A stretch of 64,000 nt of DNA from Ornithinimicrobium sp. CNJ-824 (GTDB lineage: Bacteria; Actinomycetota; Actinomycetes; Actinomycetales; Dermatophilaceae). Under the pieces are notes generated by a model. It made no database searches. It was given only the letters and a program-made list of their open reading frames with translations, and was not told where the DNA came from. Shown here one piece after another: positions 46,152 through 55,003 of the stretch; position 1 is the stretch's first letter, and every line of letters begins with the position of its first letter. The translations under genes were made by a program, and so were the position numbers. The DNA lies in NCBI RefSeq assembly GCF_001942405.1, contig NZ_MKKA01000044.1:141686-205685 (forward strand), read 5' to 3'.

Positions 46152-47396
46152 GTGGACTGGCTGGCCCCCACCCTGGCCGTGCTGGGTCTCGGCGGCATGG
46201 TCCTGGCCCTCGTCAGCGGCCCGTTGGAACGGTGGGTCCCCGTCAGCGAGCCGCTCGTGGCCCTCGCCGTCGGTGTGCTCGTCGGGCCGGCCGCCCTGGG
46301 CCTCGTGCGGCTGGAGCAGGAGCTGGTGGACGTGCTCCTGCTCGAGGGCAGCCGTGTCCTGCTCGCGGCCTCGGTGATGGCTGCGGCACTGCGCTACCCG
46401 TGGGAGAGGCTGCGCGGCCTGCTCAGACCCACCGCGCTGCTGCTGGCGGGGGTGATGCCGCTGGCGGCCCTGGCCACGGCCGCGTCGGCCCTCGTCCTCG
46501 CCGTGCCGATCTCCCTGGCCCTCCTCGTCGGGGCCTGCCTGGCCCCGACCGACCCGGTCCTGGCCGCCGCCGTCGTCAACGGCGAGCCGGCCGCACGGAC
46601 CCTGCCCCACCGCGTCCGGGCGCTGCTCACCCTGGAGAGCGGCGCCAACGACGGGCTCGGGGTCGTCCTCGTCGCCGTGCTCGTCGCGGTCGTCCTGCCC
46701 GCGCAGGGCGTGGGGCACGCCCTGGGCCTGGTCGCCTGGGAGGTCGGTGCCGGGGTGGCGATCGGTGCCCTGCTCGGATGGCTGGCCGGCCTCGGGCTGA
46801 GCCACGCCGACCGGCACGACGACGTGGGCGAGGGGCCCGAGCTGGTCTACACGCTGCTGCTGGCGGTCGGCGTCCTCGGGGTCGCCCGCACGGTCGAGGC
46901 GGCCGGGGTGCTGGCGGTCTTCGTCGCGGGCCTCGCCTACAACCGTTTCGCCCAGAGCAGCCCCCGGGAGAAGCAGGACGCGGTGGACGAGGGGGTCAAC
47001 AAGTACGCCGTGCTCCCGCTCGTCGCGGTGCTCGGCGTCGTCCTGCCATGGGAGACCTGGGCCGGCTGGGGCTGGCGGGCCGTCGTGTTCGCGGCCCTCG
47101 TCCTGCTGGTGCGGCGGCTGCCGTTCCTGCTCGCGCTGCACCGGCCGCTCGGGGTCGCCCCGCACCAGGCGGGCTTCATGGGCCTCTTCGGGCCGATGGG
47201 CGTCAGCGCGCTGTTCTACCTGGCGCACGCGCGGCACGAGGGGGTGGACGACCCGGCGCTGTGGGGTGCGGTCACGCTCGTCGTGGCCGTGAGCGTGGTG
47301 GTCTTCGGGGTCACCGGGGCGCCCGGACGGAAGACCTATGCCAGACGGTACGGCCACGAGGGGGACCGGGAGGAGCGGCCGGCACCCTCGGGCTGA
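46152..47396 (+). CDS. Cation:proton antiporter (CPA1/NhaP-like)
   Basis: A 414-aa membrane protein with about 12 helices. Ion-site motifs are CLAPTDPVLAAAVVNGE and LLTLESGANDGLGVVLV (the DP and ND pairs of CPA1 exchangers). It would exchange Na+ or K+ for protons. Its GTG lies four bases after the phosphodiesterase stop and may be translated as part of the same unit. A basic C-terminal tail follows the last helix. Confidence 0.85.
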   Translation: MDWLAPTLAVLGLGGMVLALVSGPLERWVPVSEPLVALAVGVLVGPAALGLVRLEQELVDVLLLEGSRVLLAASVMAAALRYPWERLRGLLRPTALLLAGVMPLAALATAASALVLAVPISLALLVGACLAPTDPVLAAAVVNGEPAARTLPHRVRALLTLESGANDGLGVVLVAVLVAVVLPAQGVGHALGLVAWEVGAGVAIGALLGWLAGLGLSHADRHDDVGEGPELVYTLLLAVGVLGVARTVEAAGVLAVFVAGLAYNRFAQSSPREKQDAVDEGVNKYAVLPLVAVLGVVLPWETWAGWGWRAVVFAALVLLVRRLPFLLALHRPLGVAPHQAGFMGLFGPMGVSALFYLAHARHEGVDDPALWGAVTLVVAVSVVVFGVTGAPGRKTYARRYGHEGDREERPAPSG

Positions 47397-47452
47397 GGAC
47401 GAGGACGTCCGTCGAGGTGCCGTGCGGGGCCGCCGGTCCTACCGTGGGCGTC

Positions 47453-47682
47453 ATGACACACGACGAAGGCCGGACGGCCGACCACGACCCGACGCACGAG
47501 GAGGACCAGCTCGGCGACGACCAGGGTGACGGTTCCGGCGAGGGCACCGTGTCCGAGGCCGGGTCCGCCGCGGTCAACCCGGACACCTCCCTCGGCGGCG
47601 CCGACAGCGTCCCCGACACCCCCGACGCAACACCGGCAACGACCAGCATGTCGAGGCGGAGGAGCCCGGGCCGGAGGGCTGA
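47453..47682 (+). CDS. Small acidic hypothetical protein (frame broken near 47628)
   Basis: Inferred 76 aa. It starts MTHDEGRTADHDPTHEEDQL. After one restored base near 47628 it ends NTGNDQHVEAEEPGPEG at the stop 47680-47682. In the uncorrected frame it would run on as a Arg/Pro-rich tail to about 47752, across the copper promoter, which is unlikely. A TACCGT element lies seven bases ahead of the ATG (47440-47445). No domain is recognised. Confidence 0.55.
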
Positions 47683-47730
47683 ACCGCCGAGGAGGGCCCG
47701 GCGCCAGGAATGTCCGCGCTCCTCACGTCG

Positions 47731-47761
47731 TTGCGCGTCATATACCCCCTAGGGGTATAAA
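47731..47761 (+). promoter_or_regulatory. Copper ATPase promoter with CsoR-type operator
   Basis: TTGCGC (47731-47736), a 19-base spacer and TATAAA (47756-47761). TATACCCC (47741-47748) and GGGGTATA (47752-47759) form the CsoR-type palindrome around CTA, filling the spacer and touching the -10. The layout is the same as at the rhodanese promoter. Confidence 0.75.
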
Positions 47762-47792
47762 GGACATGACCCGCTGAGGAGAGGTGGACGTG

Positions 47793-49943
47793 ATGACCGA
47801 GCAGCACACGACCCGGCAGGCCGGTCACGACCGGCACGCAGAGGGCGCGGACCAACAGGGCCATGGCGGCCACGAGCACGATGAGGGGCACGGGGGCCAT
47901 GGCGACCACGGCGGCCATGAGGGCCACGTGGCGATGTTCCGGCGGCTGTTCTGGATCATGCTGGCCCTGTCGGTGCCGACCGTGCTCACGAGCGGGATGT
48001 TCGCGGACCTGCTCGGCTACCAGCTGCCCGACGTGCCCGGGCTGCGCTGGGTAGCCCCGGTGCTGGGGACCGTCATGTACGTCTGGGGCGGCCGGCCCTT
48101 CTACACGGGGGCGGTCGAGGAGCTGAGGCAGCGCCGGCCCGGGATGATGCTGCTCGTCGGCATGGCCATCACGGTGGCCTTCCTCTCCTCCATGGCCGCC
48201 AGCCTCGGGCTGCTCCCGCACGACCTGGAGTTCTGGTGGGAGCTGGCGCTGCTCATCGTCATCATGCTGCTGGGCCACTGGATCGAGATGAGGTCGCTGG
48301 CCCAGACGTCATCGGCGCTGGAGTCGCTGGCCGCGCTGCTGCCCGACGAGACCGAGAAGGTCGAGGGCGACCGGACGGTCACCGTGTCGCCCGCCGACCT
48401 GCACGTGGACGACGTGGTCGTGGTCCGGCCCGGTGCCAGGGTGCCGGCCGACGGGGAGGTCGTCGACGGTGAGGCGGCCCTCGACGAGTCGATGATCACC
48501 GGCGAGTCCACGACCGTGCGGAGGGGTGTCGGCGACACCGTCGTCGCCGGGACGGTGGCGACCGACTCCGCGCTGCGGGTGCGGGTCACCGCCGTCGGGG
48601 ACGACACCGCCCTGGCCGGCATCCAGCGCATGGTCGCCGACGCCCAGAGCTCGTCCACGAGGGCCCAGCGGCTCGCGGACCGGGCCGCCGGGTGGCTCTT
48701 CTGGTTCGCGCTCGCCGCCGCGGTCCTGTCCGCGGTCGTGTGGCTATCGGTCGCGACGCCCAGCACCGCCCTGGTCCGGGTCATCACGGTCCTGGTCATC
48801 GCCTGCCCCCACGCGCTGGGCCTGGCCATCCCGCTCGTCGTCTCCATCACCACCGAGCGCGCCGCCAGGGGCGGCGTCCTGATCAAGGACCGGATGGCCC
48901 TGGAGCGCACCCGCGTCGTGGACACCGTGCTGTTCGACAAGACCGGCACGCTGACGCGGGGCGAGCCGGCCGTGGGCCACGTGGCCGCCGCCGAGGGCGC
49001 GTCCGGGTCCGGACCGTCCGGGGACGCCCTGTCGCAGGACGAGGTGGTCGCGCTGGCCGCGGCCGTCGAGTCCGACAGCGAGCACCCGCTGGCACGGGCG
49101 GTCGTGCGCGCCGCGGAGGACCGCGGCCTGCGCCTCCCGCCGGTGAGCGAGTTCTCCTCGGCCCCCGCCGTCGGCGTCACCGGCACAGTCGACGGGAGCA
49201 CCGTGCGGGTCGGCGGGCCCTACCTGCTGGAGGAGGAGGGCCTCGAGCCGCTGGCGGCCGCCGGCGGGTGGGCCGAGCAGGGCTCCACGGTGCTGCACGT
49301 CGTCCGCGACGGCAAGGTGGTCGGGGCGCTGGCCGTCGCCGACGAGGTGCGCGAGGAGTCCCGCGAGGCGGTCGACACGCTCCACCACCTCGGTATCCAG
49401 GTCGTCATGATCACCGGCGACGCCGAACCGGTCGCCCGGGCCGTGGCCGAGGAGCTGGAGATCGACGAGGTCCTGGCCGGGGTGCGCCCGGAGCACAAGG
49501 CGGACAAGGTCAAGGCCCTCCAGCAGCAGGGACGCACCGTGGCCATGGTGGGCGACGGCGTCAACGACGCCCCCGCGCTCGCGCAGGCCGACGTCGGCAT
49601 CGCCATCGGAGCCGGGACCGACGTGGCCATCGCCTCGGCCGGTGTCGTCCTGGCCAGCGACGACCCGCGGTCGGTGCTCTCGGTCATCGAGCTCTCGCGC
49701 GCCGGCTACCGCAAGATGAAGCAGAACCTGTGGTGGGCCGCCGGCTACAACATCGTGGCCGTCCCGCTCGCGGCGGGCGTCCTCGCGCCGGTCGGGTTCG
49801 TCATGCCGATGGCGGTCGGGGCCCTGCTCATGTCGGCCTCGACGGTGGTCGTGGCGCTCAACGCCCAGCTGCTGCGCCGGCTCGAGCTCACGCCCGAGGC
49901 GAGCGCCCGGGCCCTGCGCGAGCAGGACCCGGTCAGCCGCTGA
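47793..49943 (+). CDS. copB: CopB-type copper/silver P1B-ATPase
   Basis: A 716-aa heavy-metal pump. The N-terminus is His-rich (HDEGHGGHGDHGGHEGH) and has no CxxC metal-binding domain. In the transport helix the motif is CPH (338-340: VIACPHALGLAIP), the CopB hallmark for Cu(II)/Ag(I)-type pumps, instead of CPC. Other P-type motifs are TGES in DESMITGESTTVRRG, phosphorylation DKTGTLT at 382-388, SEHPLARAVV, MITGD and VGDGVNDAPALAQADVG. I prefer the ATG at 47793 (GAGGAGAGG ahead) to the in-frame GTG at 47784. It exports metal from the cytoplasm under a CsoR-type operator. Confidence 0.9.
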   Translation: MTEQHTTRQAGHDRHAEGADQQGHGGHEHDEGHGGHGDHGGHEGHVAMFRRLFWIMLALSVPTVLTSGMFADLLGYQLPDVPGLRWVAPVLGTVMYVWGGRPFYTGAVEELRQRRPGMMLLVGMAITVAFLSSMAASLGLLPHDLEFWWELALLIVIMLLGHWIEMRSLAQTSSALESLAALLPDETEKVEGDRTVTVSPADLHVDDVVVVRPGARVPADGEVVDGEAALDESMITGESTTVRRGVGDTVVAGTVATDSALRVRVTAVGDDTALAGIQRMVADAQSSSTRAQRLADRAAGWLFWFALAAAVLSAVVWLSVATPSTALVRVITVLVIACPHALGLAIPLVVSITTERAARGGVLIKDRMALERTRVVDTVLFDKTGTLTRGEPAVGHVAAAEGASGSGPSGDALSQDEVVALAAAVESDSEHPLARAVVRAAEDRGLRLPPVSEFSSAPAVGVTGTVDGSTVRVGGPYLLEEEGLEPLAAAGGWAEQGSTVLHVVRDGKVVGALAVADEVREESREAVDTLHHLGIQVVMITGDAEPVARAVAEELEIDEVLAGVRPEHKADKVKALQQQGRTVAMVGDGVNDAPALAQADVGIAIGAGTDVAIASAGVVLASDDPRSVLSVIELSRAGYRKMKQNLWWAAGYNIVAVPLAAGVLAPVGFVMPMAVGALLMSASTVVVALNAQLLRRLELTPEASARALREQDPVSR

Positions 49944-50337
49944 GGAGGTCCAGCCGGACCGTGCGGTCGTGGTTGTCCACGTTGAGGTCCACCAGGCAGA
50001 TGCTCTGCCACGTGCCCAGCGCCAGCCGTCCCCCCTCGACGGGGACGGTGGCGTAGGGCGGCACGAGCGCCGGCATCACGTGCGACCGCCCGTGGCCGTA
50101 GGTCCCGTGCCGGTGGCGCCATCGGTCGTCGGCCGGGAGCAGATCCTCCAGGGCCGCGAGCAGGTCGTCGTCGGAGCCGGCGCCGGTCTCGATGATCGCC
50201 AGCCCGGCCGTGGCGTGCGGCACGAACACGTGCAGCAGCCCGTCGCCCCCGTCCCGGACGAAGTCGGCGCAGTCGCTGGTGAGGTCGAGCACGACGTCCT
50301 CACCGCCCGTGCGGACCTGCAGGTGGGTCGTCTTCAT
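49933..50337 (-). CDS. YjbQ family protein
   Basis: A 134-aa protein of the YjbQ/UPF0047 family (secondary thiamine-phosphate synthase-like fold). Visible: MKTTHLQVRTGGEDVVLDLT, VFVPHATAGLAIIETGAG, GRSHVMPALVPPYATVPVEGG and LGTWQSICLVDLNVDNHDRTV. The real substrate of most members is unproven. It is convergent with the copper ATPase gene; the two coding regions overlap by 11 bases at their ends. Confidence 0.85.
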   Translation of the reverse strand: MKTTHLQVRTGGEDVVLDLTSDCADFVRDGGDGLLHVFVPHATAGLAIIETGAGSDDDLLAALEDLLPADDRWRHRHGTYGHGRSHVMPALVPPYATVPVEGGRLALGTWQSICLVDLNVDNHDRTVRLDLLSG

Positions 50338-50501
50338 GGGTGCACCTTCGGCGTCATGTCCCCATCCTGCGGTCCCGGGCCCCGCGGCACCACCCGGGGG
50401 ACGCCCGGAGGTCGCCGGGTGCGCCGCACCGGCCCGGGCGCGCGGGGACGGCCACGCACGCGGCATACCCCGAGGCCGGTGCGGTCTGCGAGGCTGGACC
50501 C

Positions 50502-51371
50502 GTGACCGACACCTCTCCTGCCCCCGCCGACCCCACGAGCCCGGGGGAGCGGCACCTCGCCCTGGTCCGCCGTCCTGGCCCCCGGTTGGCCGAGGGGCTG
50601 ATCACGCACATCGACCGGCAGCCGGTCGACGTGGAGCTGGCGCAAAGGCAGTGGGAGGCCTACGTCGGCGCGCTCCACGCGAACGGGTGGCGCACGGTGG
50701 AGGTCCCCCCGGCCGACGACTGCGCGGACGCGGTCTTCGTCGAGGACACCGTCGTCGTGCACGGCGACCTGGCGGTGCTGACCCGGCCCGGTGCCCCGTC
50801 CCGGCGGGCCGAGGTGGACGCGGTCGAGCAGGCGGTCGTCGCGGCGGGCTACCGGGTGGCCCGGATCGAGGCGCCCGGCACGCTCGAGGGCGGTGACGTG
50901 CTCAAGTTCGGCAGCACCGTGTGGGTCGGCCTGGGCGGACGCAGCAACGAGGAGGGTATGCGGCAGCTCGCCGCCCACCTCGAGCCCGCCGGGGTGCAGG
51001 TCGTCGGCGTCCCGGTATCCCGCGTCCTGCACCTCAAGAGCGGGGTGACGGCGCTGCCGGACGGGACCGTCGTCGGCCACGAGCCCCTCGTCGACGACCT
51101 CGCGGTGTGGGCCGGCGGGGCGGACCCGGCCCGGGACGGTGGCCGGACTGGCCACGAGGGCGACGGGGAGGCGGGTTTTCTCCCGGTGCCCGAGGAGTCG
51201 GGCGCCCACGTGGTGCTCCTGGGCGGTGACCGCGTGCTCATGGCGGCCGACGCGCCGCGGTCGGCGCAGCTGTTCCGCGAGCGCGGTTGCACGGTGACCG
51301 AGGTCGACATCAGCGAGTTCATCAAGCTCGAGGGCTGCGTGACCTGCCTGTCGGTGCGGCTGCGGGGGTAG
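50502..51371 (+). CDS. Dimethylargininase (DDAH)-like hydrolase
   Basis: A 289-aa pentein enzyme. It has the N-terminal LALVRRPGPRLAEGLITH, the substrate residues in CADAVFVEDTVVVHG, the Glu in TLEGGDVLKFG, the catalytic His in VLHLKSGVTAL and the Cys nucleophile in EGCVTCLSVRLRG. It would convert dimethylarginine or arginine to citrulline plus amine. An Asp/Gly-rich insertion near 210-225 is unusual. The GTG start has weak upstream signals. It is the second guanidino-modifying enzyme of the window besides the CtlX-like one. Confidence 0.85.
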   Translation: MTDTSPAPADPTSPGERHLALVRRPGPRLAEGLITHIDRQPVDVELAQRQWEAYVGALHANGWRTVEVPPADDCADAVFVEDTVVVHGDLAVLTRPGAPSRRAEVDAVEQAVVAAGYRVARIEAPGTLEGGDVLKFGSTVWVGLGGRSNEEGMRQLAAHLEPAGVQVVGVPVSRVLHLKSGVTALPDGTVVGHEPLVDDLAVWAGGADPARDGGRTGHEGDGEAGFLPVPEESGAHVVLLGGDRVLMAADAPRSAQLFRERGCTVTEVDISEFIKLEGCVTCLSVRLRG

Positions 51372-51433
51372 CGCGAAAACGTCCAGGTGGCGACGGGCCG
51401 GAGGGTCGACCTGCCACCGCCCGGAGGACGACC

Positions 51434-51461
51434 GATCGTGGTCGTCATGACGACCACGATC
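51434..51461. repeat. Perfect 28-bp palindrome
   Basis: A 28-base self-complementary stretch (half-site GATCGTGGTCGTCA) centred between 51447 and 51448. It is 63 bases beyond the DDAH gene stop and 45 bases before the next ATG. It could be a terminator hairpin or an operator. Confidence 0.55.
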
Positions 51462-51491
51462 CGTCACGCTTGTCGTGGCGACTCCCGCTGA
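51447..51491 (+). CDS. Possible 14-codon leader peptide
   Basis: ATG within the palindrome begins MTTTIRHACRGDSR and stops 14 bases before the next gene. The ribosome site would lie in the palindrome. This is speculative: a leader peptide or chance. Confidence 0.2.
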   Translation: MTTTIRHACRGDSR

Positions 51492-51505
51492 CCAGGATGG
51501 GCAGG

Positions 51506-51844
51506 ATGAGCGACGGGCGGGCCGAGGGTGCGGAGGAGGGCGGCGAGGACCAGCGGTGGCTGGTGGTCGACGGTCGCAGGTGGCGGCGCCAGGATCCCCG
51601 CCTGCCCGCCGACGTGGCCGAGCGGCTGCTCTCGCACCTGGGGCGCGGCCGGTCGGGGGTCCGCACCGCCCGACGGGCCGGTGAGGACCCGGCACCGTGG
51701 CGTCGACGGGTCGACCTGGCCAAGCACGGGCTGGGGGAGCGGGGCACGCCCTGGTGGGAGCAGGACGAGCAGGCTCGGCAGGAGCGCTGGACCCGGGCGT
51801 TGGCAGCGCTCGAGGCGCTCGACCGGTTCGAGGTCGCCGACTGA
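51506..51844 (+). CDS. Conserved small actinobacterial protein
   Basis: A 112-aa soluble protein. The core WLVVDGRRWRRQDPRLPADV with WRRRVDLAKHGLGERG.PWWE looks like a recurring actinobacterial family that I cannot assign a function. Many Arg and Trp residues suggest nucleic-acid or protein binding (guess). It is convergent with the FadH-like gene. Confidence 0.6.
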   Translation: MSDGRAEGAEEGGEDQRWLVVDGRRWRRQDPRLPADVAERLLSHLGRGRSGVRTARRAGEDPAPWRRRVDLAKHGLGERGTPWWEQDEQARQERWTRALAALEALDRFEVAD

Positions 51845-51871
51845 TTCAGCACGGCTGACCGACGTGGACGC

Positions 51872-53901
51872 TCAGAGGCGGGCGGCCAGCTCGGTGCCCT
51901 GCCGGATGGCCCGCTCCGCGTCCAGCTCGGCCGCGACGTCGGCGCCACCGATCACGTGCGCCTGCGGGAGGGCGTCGGCCAGCTCGCGCACGGACTCCTG
52001 GCCCGCACAGAGCACGACGTGGTCGACGGCCAGCACCTGCGGCTTCCCGCCGACCGTGATGTGCAGACCCTCGTCGTCGATCCGGTCGTAGGCCACCCCG
52101 GTCACCTGGTGGACGCCGGCGTCCCGCAGGTTGAGCCGGTGCGCCCACCCGGACGTCTTGCCCAGGCCGGCCCCGATCCTGGTCTCCTTGCGCTGCAGGA
52201 GCCACACCTCGCGGGCCGGTTCGGGCAGGTCCTTGGGCACGAGCCCGCCGCGGTGCTCGGCCGGGTCGCCGACGCCCCAGCGCGCCATCCAGCCGGCGAG
52301 GTCGGTCTCGACGTGGGTGAGGAAGTGCGACACGTCCACCCCGATGCCGCCGGCACCGACGACAGCGACGCGTGGTCCCGGGACAACGCTGCCGGCGAGG
52401 ACGTCGGCGTAGGTGACCACCGACGGGTGGTCCACCCCCGGCAGGTCGGGCACGCGCGGACGGACCCCGGTGGCGAGGACGACCTCGTCGAAGCCGGCGA
52501 GGGCGCCGGCGTCGGCGCGGGTCGAGAGCCGCACGTCGACACCGAGCACCTCCAGCCGCCGGCGGTAGTAGCGCAGCGTCTCGGCGAAGTCGTCCTTGCC
52601 GGGCACCCGCATGGCCAGCCGAAACTGGCCGCCCAGCTCCTCCCCGGCCTCGTAGAGGGTGACCCGGTGGCCCCGCTCCGCGGCGGACACGGCCGAGGCC
52701 AGCCCGGCGGGCCCGGCGCCGACGACCGCGACGGTGCGGACCTGCCGGGTGGGGGAGAGGACCAGCTCGGTCTCCCGGCCGGCGCGGGGGTTGACCAGGC
52801 AGGAGGCCCGCTTGCCGACGAAGATGCGGTCCAGGCACGCCTGGTTGCAGGCGATGCAGGTGTTGATCTCGTCGGCACGGCCCTCCGCGGCCTTGGCGAC
52901 GAACGCGGGGTCGGCCAGCAGGGGACGGGCCATCGACACCAGGTCGGCGGTCCCGTCCGTCAGCAGGGTCTCGGCCATCTGCGGCGCGTTGATCCGGTTG
53001 GAGGCCATCACCGGCACCGAGACCTCGGCGCGCAGCCGCGCGGTGAGGCCGGTCCAGGCGCCGCGCGGCACCTGGGTGATGATCGTGGGGATCCGCGCCT
53101 CGTGCCAGCCGATCCCGGTGTTGAGCACCGAGACCCCCGCCTCCTCGAGCAGGGAGGCCAGCTCGACCACCTCCTCCCACGTCTGCCCGCCCTCGACCAG
53201 GTCGAGCAGGGAGATGCGGTAGAGGACGAGGAAGTCGTCCCCGACGGCGTCGCGGACGGCCCGCGCCGCCTCCACCGCGAAGCTCATCCGTCCGCGGGCG
53301 TCCCCGCCCCACCGGTCGGTCCGCCGGTTGGTCCGCGCGGCGAGGAACTGGTTGACCAGGTAGCCCTCCGACCCCATGATCTCCACCCCGTCGTAGCCCG
53401 CCCGCCGTGCGAGCCGGGCCGACCTCGCGAAGGCGGAGACCGTGCGGCGCACCGACGTCGAGGACATCGCGCGGGCGCGAAGGGGGTGATGGGGGACTTC
53501 GAGGCGGAGGCCGACACGGCGAGCGGGGAGAAGGCGTAGCGCCCCGCGTGCAGCAGCTGCAGCGCGATCTGGGCCCCGTGCTCGTGGACGGCGTCGGTGA
53601 CGACCTGGTGGCGGCGGGCGGTGACGGGGTCGCTGAACTGCGCCCCCAGCGGCGTCAGCCGCCCCCGCAGGGTGGGTGCGTAGCCGCCGGTGACGATGAG
53701 CCCGACCCCACCGGCGGCCCGCTCGGCGTAGTAGGCGCTCAGCTCCTCACGCAGCCACGGGCGGTCCTCCAGGCCGGTGTGCATCGAGCCCATGACGACC
53801 CGGTTGCGCAGCCGCCCCCCGGGGACGTCGAGGGGGGAGAGGAGATGGGGGTATGCCGTGGGGGCGCCGGACCCGGTCGGCGTGGACGACGTCGTGCTCA
53901 C
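51872..53901 (-). CDS. fadH: 2,4-dienoyl-CoA reductase-like OYE/FeS flavoprotein (frame broken near 53473)
   Basis: About 676 aa after restoring one C. It starts PHLLSPLDVPGGRLRNRVVMGSMHTGLE (Old Yellow Enzyme barrel, FMN). Then come ALQLLHAGRYAF, RRAGYDGVEIMGSEGYLVNQFL, the 4Fe-4S Cys ligands in NTCIACNQACLDRIFVGKRASCLVNP, and two dinucleotide domains VAVVGAGPAGLASA and VAVVGAGGIGVDV for FAD/NADPH. The layout and length match NADPH-dependent FadH that shortens polyunsaturated fatty acids. The GTG at 53901 is the likely start. Confidence 0.9.
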
Positions 53902-53922
53902 GGCCTCGATGTTACCCGTGGG

Positions 53923-54911
53923 TCACCACCCGCGGGCGCGGCCGGAGGAGGAGGCGTCGTCCCCGGGTGCGTGGTCCGGGGGCGGGTCGTCCCCGGGGGC
54001 GTGGTCCACCTCGAAGGCCTCCGCCCCGAGGAGCCCGGCGAAACGGGTGATCTGGGAGGGCAGGCGCTCCTCCCAGATGTTGACCACGCCGCGTCGGCGG
54101 ACCTGGTCGGGGTGCGGGGTGGGCGGGTGGAGCAGGCCGTCGCGCAGCAGGACGGTGCGGGTGCGGGAGCGGCCCTCCCGGGTGGCGGTGATCTCGACGC
54201 GGGAGGCGTCGTCGCGGGGCGTCAGCGACAGGTAGGTGTCCGCCCCGCGGAGGCCCAGCTCGAGGTGGCGCACGTCGGGCACGCCCAGGACCAGCGCGCA
54301 GCCGTGGCGCAGGGGATAGGCACCCGGGTCGAGGTGGGGCCGGGACCAGACGTCGGTCTCACGGCTGTCGACCTGCAGCGCGCGCCCCCACTGGTCGTCG
54401 GTGTCGTCGTCGTAGCCGTCGACCACGGCCAGCGCGGGCCGGCGGGTGGAGGACATCGACTCCGCGAAGCACCGGGGCGCGTCCGTGCCGGCGTGCACCT
54501 CCAGGTCGAGCACCCGCAGGCGGGCGTCGAGCCAGGCGTCGTGGGAGTCGGTCTCCAGCAGCGCCCGATCCGCAGTCCCAGGCCACCGGCGGCGACCGAC
54601 AGGAGCAGCTCCTCGGTCGTGGCGCGGGTGGAGGCGAGGAGGACCCGGTAGGACTCCCCGGCCGCCCAGGCCGCCATGCGGCCGAGCACCTGGGCACGCA
54701 GGGCCGGAGGTGCGCCCACGACGGTCGTCCGGCCGAGGGCCACGCCGCCGGTCAGTGCATCGAGGACCGGCCACCCCGTCCCGATGCGCGGATGCGCCCG
54801 GCGGACCGCCGACCGCAGCTCGGCGACGCTGGGGACCGGGGCCAGCCCGGCCTGGTCGTCGTCGGGCAGGTCCGCCCCTCCGTGCCTGTCGTTCCCCTGT
54901 TCGCCACCCAT
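53923..54911 (-). CDS. RecA-fold-like hypothetical protein with degenerate P-loop (frame broken near 54572)
   Basis: Inferred 329 aa. The order of segments (HPRIGTGWPVLDALTGGVALGRTTVVGAPP, then RVLLASTRATTEELLLSVAAGGLG, then ALAVVDGYDDDTDDQWGRA) is reminiscent of DnaB/KaiC-type RecA folds. However, the nucleotide loop reads GAPPALRAQVLGR with no GKT/GKS. So it may be an inactive relative. A Pro/Asp-rich tail closes the protein. The frame changes at LRIG/ALLETD; one added base joins them. Function unknown. It lies between FadH and an SDR gene on the same strand. Confidence 0.5.
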
Positions 54912-55003
54912 CCGTCGAGTATGGCAGCGAGGACCGACAAGACCCCCTGAGCCTCGTGCCGACCGCACGCCCTCCCGTCGTCGGCCCGCCCGCGTCGCTC
55001 GCG

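Noticed and set aside
47526..47777. A plus-strand frame running across the copper promoter
   Set aside because: It overlaps the operator, has low-complexity sequence and is out of frame with the small acidic gene that fits the region.
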